Shown here in pieces: positions 63,690 to 64,000 of a DNA stretch of 64,000 bases. Position numbers and translations under genes: made by a program. Numbering within the stretch: position 1 is the first letter of the stretch; the number at the start of each line of letters is the position of its first letter. The stretch comes from Schistocerca nitens (Eukaryota > Arthropoda > Insecta > Orthoptera > Acrididae), in NCBI RefSeq assembly GCF_023898315.1, contig NC_064622.1, forward strand, positions 274,589,503 to 274,653,502, written 5' to 3'. The notes under the pieces were generated by a model. That model worked only from the letters and a program-made list of their open reading frames with translations, did not search any database and had not been told where the DNA came from.

Positions 63690-64000
63690 TGACTTACCAA
63701 ATGAAAGTGCTGGCAGGTCGACAGACACACAAACAAACACAAACATACACACAAAATTCAAGCTTTCGCAACAAACTGTTGCCTCATCAGGAAAGAGGGA
63801 AGGAGAGGGAAAGACGAAAGGATGTGGGTTTTAAGGGAGAGGGTAAGGAGTCATTCCAATCCCGGGAGCGGAAAGACTTACCTTAGGGGGAAAAAAGGAC
63901 GGGTATACACTCGCGCGCACACACACACATATCCATCCACACATATACCATATATGTGTGGATGGATATGGGTGTGTGTGCGAGTGTATACCCGTCCTTT
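63686..64000. repeat. Fold-back repeat, left arm and start of right arm
   Basis: Same family as 53194-53837. Left arm 63686-63947, 3-base loop CCA (63948-63950), then the inverse arm (TATATGTGTGGATGGATA ...) cut by the window edge. The palindrome centre lies at a different, earlier place in the unit than at 53480. Confidence 0.88.
63764..63790 (-). ncRNA. Hammerhead-ribozyme-like core, third intact copy
   Basis: Minus strand: CTGATGAG, stem GCAAC/GTTGC with AGTTT loop, GAAA; identical to the copies at 53256-53282 and 53691-53717. Confidence 0.4.

Noticed and set aside
1-64000. CRISPR arrays, bacterial operons or prophage
   Set aside because: No regularly spaced short repeats, ribosome-binding sites or bacterial gene families; splice sites, SINEs and LINEs show a eukaryotic genome.

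Overview
This is eukaryotic, insect-type DNA, almost certainly from a large orthopteran genome. My best guess is a locust or grasshopper such as Schistocerca, inferred from recognising several repeat families rather than from any search. It is about 80% transposable elements and relics with simple repeats between them. There is no operon structure, no CRISPR array and no bacterial gene.

The host gene. Three small exons on the + strand join in frame across two TE-filled introns: 21876-21990, 27546-27657 and 63196-63289. They encode the first 107 residues of a P-loop GTPase (GNHSAGKS) resembling the dynamin/EHD superfamily. Intron 1 is about 5.6 kb, intron 2 about 35.5 kb, and the gene continues past the right edge. 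Everything between 21991 and 63195 is therefore intronic. The sequence upstream of 21876 is the candidate promoter.

Left intergenic part, 1-21302. A Tc1/mariner-type transposon (1-887) sits in a decayed LINE (890-2275), followed by a second LINE tail (2520-3125) and a tRNA-derived SINE (4465-4649). A DD41D transposon (5907-11829) has 122-bp terminal inverted repeats and carries a nearly complete CR1-like LINE (6101-10436), whose esterase-type ORF1 overlaps ORF2 in an ATGA stop/start. Next come an internally deleted piggyBac element (12289-13594), a reverse-oriented SINE (13687-13888), a 5S rRNA-derived SINE (13975-14303), a mariner relic (14740-15790) and a GC-rich Jockey-like LINE with a minisatellite at its 5' side (15966-21302).

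Intron 1, 21991-27545, holds an antisense RTE-like LINE scrap, tRNA-derived SINEs, a CR1-like LINE relic split by a 0.6-kb MITE, a (CA)n/(AAC)n microsatellite and a Penelope-like GIY-YIG relic.

Intron 2, 27658-63195, holds a full-length I-clade LINE (29761-35709) with an intact 1226-codon pol ORF including RNase H, and a decayed Ty3/gypsy element (about 35860-41600, minus strand) split by a piggyBac element (37176-39703). It also holds a decayed I-like LINE (42215-46490), a 2-kb unclassified element with CCGGGAA-rich ends, a mariner, an RTE-like LINE relic, and a cluster of fold-back repeats carrying a hammerhead-ribozyme-like core. The rest is a near-intact long-spacing Tc1/mariner-like transposon, a rearranged DD41D copy, a tRNA-like palindrome, a Penelope-like element with inverted terminal arms, and two more mariner relics. 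A further fold-back repeat lies in intron 3 at the right edge.

Main points of interest: a host gene whose exons are easy to miss among TEs; the ribozyme-like motif in the fold-back family; the esterase ORF1 with an ATGA junction; and several nests whose target-site duplications allow the insertions to be ordered.
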